From Glaciecola sp964621345 (lineage in GTDB: Bacteria > Pseudomonadota > Gammaproteobacteria > Enterobacterales > Alteromonadaceae): a DNA stretch of 64,000 nt. Location of the stretch: NCBI GenBank assembly GCA_964621345.1, contig CAZUON010000011.1, positions 17,163 to 81,162 of the forward strand, in the 5' to 3' direction. The position numbers and the translations under genes were made by a program. This document shows, piece by piece, positions 59,738 to 64,000 of the stretch (the stretch's first letter is position 1; each line of letters starts with the position of its first letter). Below the pieces are notes generated by a model. It was not told the origin of the DNA. It worked only from the letters and a program-made list of their open reading frames with translations, and ran no database searches.

Positions 59738-62700
59738 ATGTCGATCGGTTGGATAGCACTGGCTCTAGCGTATTTACTGCTGTTGTTTTGGATTGCGAAA
59801 TGGGGAGATAGAAACTCTCCAACGGCGCGCTGGATTACATCTCATCCTTTAGTCTACTGTTTGGCTTTGGGCATTTATTGTACGGCTTGGACCTTCTTTG
59901 GGGCTGTAGGTCAATCGAGCACCCAGCAATGGATGTATTTACCTATTTTACTTGGTCCAATTATCGTATATGTGGTCTTTAATTCGTTCATTTACAAACT
60001 CACTCATGTAAGTAAAAAACAACATATCAGCACCATCGCCGATTTTATAAGTTCGCGCTACGGCAAGCGACAAATCGTGGCTTTACTGGTCACTATTATT
60101 GCCTTACTCGCGACGATCCCCTATATCGCTTTACAGCTCAAGGCGGTAGGCTCTACTTTTCAGATGATTACCGAGCAAACCGACAGTCAATTGATTATTG
60201 TGATTGCGAGTTTGTTTATTGCCTTGTTTGCCATGTATTTTGGAACTCGTAACACTGATGTGACTCAATACAGACGCGGGTTGATTTTAGCCATTGCCTT
60301 TGAATCGTGTATTAAATTAATTGCGCTAGTATTGGTGGCATTTGTTGGCTATCGCTATTGGAGTATGCAAGATTCTGTTAGTTTTTTAGAGCAATACAGT
60401 TCGAGCGAGGCGCTATCGGCTTTTACGGGCTTAAATTTTTGGGCCCAAACCTTAATGGCAGCTGCGGCCATTGTGTGTTTACCTCGTCAGTTTCATGTAA
60501 CCGTTATTGACAATTTACACCTTGACCATATTCGTAAAGCGCGTTGGTATTTCCCAGCTTATTTAGTACTTATCGCTATTACTATTCCAATTATTGCCAG
60601 CGCTGGAAATGCGATATTTGCCCAAAGCACTATCTCTGGCGATGAATATGTAATGGGTATTGCGTTGTTTTCAGAATCTGTGTTGTTGCAAATTATCGTG
60701 TTTGTGGGAGGCTTGTCTGCCGCCACCGCGATGATCATTATTGCCACACTCACTTTGAGCACAATGATCACCAACGATGTGATTTTGCCAAAATTGATGG
60801 ACCGGGGCATTCAAGAAGGCTTGGACAAAGTCAAACGCATTAAGATGATTCGCCGCTACGTGATTTTTTCTATTTTGTTGTTGGCATTTGGGTATCAACA
60901 ACAAATGGCCTACTCTGCCCCGCTGGCCTCCATCGGTTTACTCGCATTTTCTTTAGTTGTGCAGTTATTACCGGCCATTGTAGGCGGACTTTATTGGCAA
61001 AGGGGTCATGCCCATGGTGTTTATGCCGGTTTGCTAAGTGGGTTTGTTGTTTGGTTAATGTTTTTACTCTTTCCACTTATTGAACCCGGCAGCAGTGCTT
61101 ATCAAAGTGATATTGTTGCCCAAGGCGCTGTACTTAGTTTAATTGCCAATATTGCGGCATATATTGGATTTTCGTTAATGTCAGCTCCGCGATTGATAGA
61201 CCGAATTCAAGCCAAGGCATTTGTAGAGCCCACCACCTATAGCACCACGAGTAAAAGTGATACCAAATTTGAAATTACGGTGTTTGACTTACAAACCTTG
61301 ATTTCACGTTTTAGCGGCGAGCATCGTTGTAAGCAACTATTTGAAGACTACGAAAGACAAAACAACGAAACCTTGCACAAAGATGACAAAGCCAGCGAGG
61401 CGTTTTTGGAGTTTTGTGAACGCGCTTTAGGCGGTGTGGTTGGCTCATCAAGCGCCAAAGCATTGATAGATAGTGTTGTGCGCGGCAAAAAATTTGATAT
61501 TACCGAAGTGGTCAACTTCTTTGATGACACCACACAAGCTATTCAATTTAACATGAGTGCCTTGCTTACCTCTCTTGAGAACATCGATCAAGGGATCAGC
61601 GTAGTAGACAAAAATTTAAACTTAGTCGCATGGAACAAACGGTATCTAGACCTTTTTTCATATCCAGAAGACATGGTTCAGGTTGGTGCACCGGTGGAGG
61701 AGCTTATTCGGCACAATGTTCTCAGAGGCGACTGCGGCCCAGGTGAGCTAGATTTACAAATACAAAAACGTATGGAACACTTACGAAACGGCACACCGCA
61801 TCGTTTTACCCGCCAACGAGACGATGGTCATGTCATTGAAATGGTAGGCAATCCGCTTCCCGGTGGTGGCTTTGTAACGAGCTTTCATGACATCACCGGC
61901 CACGTTGAAATTCAGCAAGCTCTTAAAGAGTCGAACATTGACCTTGAAGCACGAGTAGTTAAACGCACTGAAGAAGTACACTCAATAAATGCAGAGTTAC
62001 GTCTTGAAATCGAGAGACGGAATCATTTAGAGAAGAAACTCATACGAGCGCGCAAGGAGGCCGAGGATGCAAATGCTAGTAAAACACGCTTTTTAGCGCT
62101 TGCTAGCCACGATGTTTTGCAGCCACTAAATGCCGCTAAGCTTTATTTAACGGTATTAGAAGAGGCCGATATTGACGAGAATCTGAAAAAAACGATTCGT
62201 AAACTTAGCGACTCGGTGGTATCGAGTGAGACCTTGATTAGCACCATCTTAGATATTTCACGCCTTGATCAAGGCGAGCTTAAACCTTTTGTTGAAACCA
62301 TTAACGTCAAGGAAATTATTACGCCTATCGTCAATGAGATGAGCATGAAAGCCAAAGAGAAGGGACTTATTTTTAGAAGCCGTATGAAAGACTGTTTTAT
62401 TAGTGGTGATAAAACGTATTTGTATCGGATTGTTCAAAACTTGGCGTCAAACGCGGTAAAATATACTCAAGAAGGGAAAGTTCTACTGACGGTAAGGGTA
62501 CTCAATGAGCGTGTGCGTATTGAGGTACGCGATACCGGTATTGGCATTCCTGAGTTACAACAGGCTGCGATTTTTAGCGACTTTTATCGTGTTGAAAATT
62601 CACAAGAGCAGGGTATTGGTTTGGGTCTGGGCGTAGTCAAACGTCTTACTCAGCAGCTAAACTGTCAGGTACGCGTTAGTTCAAAAGAGGGTAAAGGCTC

Positions 62701-63172
62701 CTACTTTGCAATTGAATTTAATCAGGTACCGCCGCCAGAATCCGCGAAAGTCGTTAAACTACCTGCACAATCAGTATTTCTTAAACTGAAAATTTTGTGT
62801 ATCGATGACCAAAGCGAAAACCTAGACGCGATGCAGACACTTCTTACAAAATGGGGAATACAGGTAAAGACTGCACAAAGCTATGAAAAAGCACTGCCTA
62901 TCGCCAAGTCCTTCGAACCTCATATCTTGTTAGTCGACTACCAGCTTGGCAGAGGTCCTGATGGTTTGGAAATAATCGATTTAATACGCCTGCAACAAAA
63001 TACCATATTACCGGCCTGTTTGGTCACCGCACAACGAGGCGAAGAGTTAATGAAGGCTTGCAGCGAGCATGGTGTAAACTATTTATCAAAACCCCTAAAA
63101 CCGGCAAAGCTGCGAACACTTATTCAAAGCATGACAAAATTCATCCGCCAAGCAGAGGTAGCAGACAAATAA
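59738..63172 (+). CDS. crbS: CrbS-type acetate-responsive hybrid histidine kinase with SSS transporter domain (1144 aa)
   Basis: The start at 59738 has AGGA at good spacing. An upstream TTG at 59711 lacks one. Residues 1 to about 490 are a sodium/solute-symporter-like membrane domain (YLALGIYCTAWTFFG-like motif, then ADFISSRYGKRQIVALL). A PAS domain covers about 602-725 (IDQGISVVDKNLNLVAWNKR), then a coiled coil, a HisKA domain with phospho-His791 in LASHDVLQPLNAAKLYL, an HATPase (about 890-1005) and a receiver domain with Asp1067 in ILLVDYQLGRGPDGLE. This is the architecture of CrbS, which with CrbR induces acs in Vibrio. It faces crbR. acs is not seen here. Confidence 0.93.
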   Translation: MSIGWIALALAYLLLLFWIAKWGDRNSPTARWITSHPLVYCLALGIYCTAWTFFGAVGQSSTQQWMYLPILLGPIIVYVVFNSFIYKLTHVSKKQHISTIADFISSRYGKRQIVALLVTIIALLATIPYIALQLKAVGSTFQMITEQTDSQLIIVIASLFIALFAMYFGTRNTDVTQYRRGLILAIAFESCIKLIALVLVAFVGYRYWSMQDSVSFLEQYSSSEALSAFTGLNFWAQTLMAAAAIVCLPRQFHVTVIDNLHLDHIRKARWYFPAYLVLIAITIPIIASAGNAIFAQSTISGDEYVMGIALFSESVLLQIIVFVGGLSAATAMIIIATLTLSTMITNDVILPKLMDRGIQEGLDKVKRIKMIRRYVIFSILLLAFGYQQQMAYSAPLASIGLLAFSLVVQLLPAIVGGLYWQRGHAHGVYAGLLSGFVVWLMFLLFPLIEPGSSAYQSDIVAQGAVLSLIANIAAYIGFSLMSAPRLIDRIQAKAFVEPTTYSTTSKSDTKFEITVFDLQTLISRFSGEHRCKQLFEDYERQNNETLHKDDKASEAFLEFCERALGGVVGSSSAKALIDSVVRGKKFDITEVVNFFDDTTQAIQFNMSALLTSLENIDQGISVVDKNLNLVAWNKRYLDLFSYPEDMVQVGAPVEELIRHNVLRGDCGPGELDLQIQKRMEHLRNGTPHRFTRQRDDGHVIEMVGNPLPGGGFVTSFHDITGHVEIQQALKESNIDLEARVVKRTEEVHSINAELRLEIERRNHLEKKLIRARKEAEDANASKTRFLALASHDVLQPLNAAKLYLTVLEEADIDENLKKTIRKLSDSVVSSETLISTILDISRLDQGELKPFVETINVKEIITPIVNEMSMKAKEKGLIFRSRMKDCFISGDKTYLYRIVQNLASNAVKYTQEGKVLLTVRVLNERVRIEVRDTGIGIPELQQAAIFSDFYRVENSQEQGIGLGLGVVKRLTQQLNCQVRVSSKEGKGSYFAIEFNQVPPPESAKVVKLPAQSVFLKLKILCIDDQSENLDAMQTLLTKWGIQVKTAQSYEKALPIAKSFEPHILLVDYQLGRGPDGLEIIDLIRLQQNTILPACLVTAQRGEELMKACSEHGVNYLSKPLKPAKLRTLIQSMTKFIRQAEVADK

Positions 63173-63212
63173 AAAATTTAGAAGCGGCTATATAGAGTGG
63201 TGTTGAGCCGAT

Positions 63213-63866
63213 TTAAACGGCTTCTTTCGCGGGAGGCTCAAGCTGGAGTTGTGAGGCGATAAGTACCGCTTGTGTGCGATTATTTATACCAAGTTTACGA
63301 AAAATAGCCGTGACATGGGCCTTTACCGTGGCCTCAGCTATTTCCAAATTATAGCCAATTTGTTTATTGAGTAAACCGTCGCGCATATAGCATAGAACCT
63401 TATACTGCGATGGCGTTAAGCTGGCGACATTTTCAGCAAGCTCAGAGAAGGTCTCATCTACGTCTTGAATTTGTTGACGCACCGCCTCAGGCACCCAAAC
63501 ATCGCCCTCTAACATATTCGTTAACGCTTCTTTTATTTCTTGCGCACTAGCGGTTTTAGGGATGAATCCCATCGCCCCTAAACCCACAATTTTTGATATT
63601 AGGGCAGCATCTTCTGTGCCAGATACCACAGCGATAGGTAAATCAGGAAATGTTTTTTGAATATGCAAAAAGCCAAACAAGTCACTGCTTCCCGGCATAT
63701 GTAAATCCAACATCACCAAGTCCACTTCATTCGCTTCCAGGGTGGCAACTGTCGCATTTAAATCGCCCGCTTCTAAAATGGATAAATCATTAAAAGCCAT
63801 AGATAACGCACCCTTTAGTGCGTCTCGATAAAGAGGATGATCGTCTGCGATGAGTATTGTGACCAT
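63213..63866 (-). CDS. crbR: CrbR-type LuxR-family response regulator (217 aa)
   Basis: The receiver domain has IADDHPLYRDALKGAL with Asp8-Asp9 and phosphorylation site Asp54 in VMLDLHMPGSSDL, then Lys in GFIPKTASAQE. The LuxR-type helix-turn-helix (about 143-208) includes LTPSQYKVLCYMRDGLLNKQIG and AEATVKAHVTAIFRKLGINNRTQ. The start was set at 63866 because MVTILIADDHPL is the family N-terminus. A GTG upstream at 63911 would add 15 residues. It converges with crbS, 40 bases apart. In vibrios this regulator activates acetyl-CoA synthetase. Targets here probably include DUF4212/actP. Confidence 0.92.
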   Translation of the reverse strand: MVTILIADDHPLYRDALKGALSMAFNDLSILEAGDLNATVATLEANEVDLVMLDLHMPGSSDLFGFLHIQKTFPDLPIAVVSGTEDAALISKIVGLGAMGFIPKTASAQEIKEALTNMLEGDVWVPEAVRQQIQDVDETFSELAENVASLTPSQYKVLCYMRDGLLNKQIGYNLEIAEATVKAHVTAIFRKLGINNRTQAVLIASQLQLEPPAKEAV

Positions 63867-64000
63867 ATTGATTTCCGTGGCAAGGATTACAAGATATCTC
63901 GAGTTTAACAAGATGTTAACAAAGTTAAAAGCGCTAATCTTGCATGGAATTTCGCCCTACACCTTTACTCCTTCTCATCCTCGTCATTCCCACTTCATCC

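Noticed and set aside
63173..63212. CGGCT/AGCCG short stem between crbS and crbR
   Set aside because: Five-base stem without a T-tract is too weak to call a terminator.

Overview
The window is chromosomal DNA of a marine gammaproteobacterium, most likely an alteromonad (Alteromonas/Glaciecola/Paraglaciecola-like). This rests on gene content, not a database search: large TonB-dependent receptors beside a TPR-sulfotransferase, a DUF3545 protein, DUF4426 after proC-yggT, the carboxynorspermidine polyamine route, a CrbS/CrbR acetate switch with a DUF4212/ActP symporter, and secreted proteins with PEP-CTERM-like features. I found no tRNA, rRNA, CRISPR array, insertion sequence or prophage.

Layout. 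1-457 is the truncated start of a secreted protein. 706-6048 is a central-carbon cluster on the minus strand (tkt, epd, pgk, class I aldolase). 6264-7594 is metK under a MetJ operator, followed by a LoiP-like lipoprotein protease, mscS and a small membrane protein. 10027-12797 is rsmE-gshB-yqgE-ruvX. 12790-18922 holds a DUF2007/zinc-ribbon protein, pilT-pilU, yggS-proC-yggT-DUF4426 and yaaA. 19273-28079 holds tal, pgi, DUF3545 and the thrL-thrA-thrB-thrC-ung operon. 28108-36343 is mixed: small membrane protein, lipoproteins, aceK, MAPEG, a two-component system, DUF3833, a chalcone-isomerase-like protein and a PLP desulfhydrase. 36481-38828 is the carboxynorspermidine pair. 38950-47534 is a TonB receptor / sulfotransferase / TonB receptor island. 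47808-50592 is udk-nupC and a 2OG-Fe(II) oxygenase. 50882-54570 holds a secreted vWA protein, a 474-residue protein of unknown function and a TPR/transglutaminase-like lipoprotein. 54754-63866 is an acetate-uptake and signalling cluster: DnaQ-like exonuclease, CBS-DUF294 protein, ActP, DUF4212, CrbS and CrbR.

How the genes work together. Many neighbours match two E. coli regions: the 66-min block (mscS, fba-pgk-epd, tkt, loiP, metK, rsmE-gshB-yqgE-yqgF, yggS-yggT) and the 0-min block (thrLABC, yaaA, tal). Metabolically the window covers lower glycolysis, the pentose-phosphate pathway, aspartate-family amino acids and SAM, glutathione, and acetate assimilation (ActP/DUF4212, CrbSR, AceK).

Most interesting observation. 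The thr operon leader (28005-28079) encodes a 24-residue peptide with Thr, Ile and an unusual number of Met codons inside a complete attenuator. A perfect MetJ box, matching the one upstream of metK, lies just upstream of it. Together these suggest joint threonine and methionine control of the only aspartokinase-homoserine dehydrogenase seen here. Other leads are an inverted repeat upstream of crbS, two inverted or tandem copies of a dispersed 'GTCATTCCCGCGAAGG' repeat, a conserved-looking protein family at 51767-53191 that I cannot assign, and a C-H-D transglutaminase-like lipoprotein.
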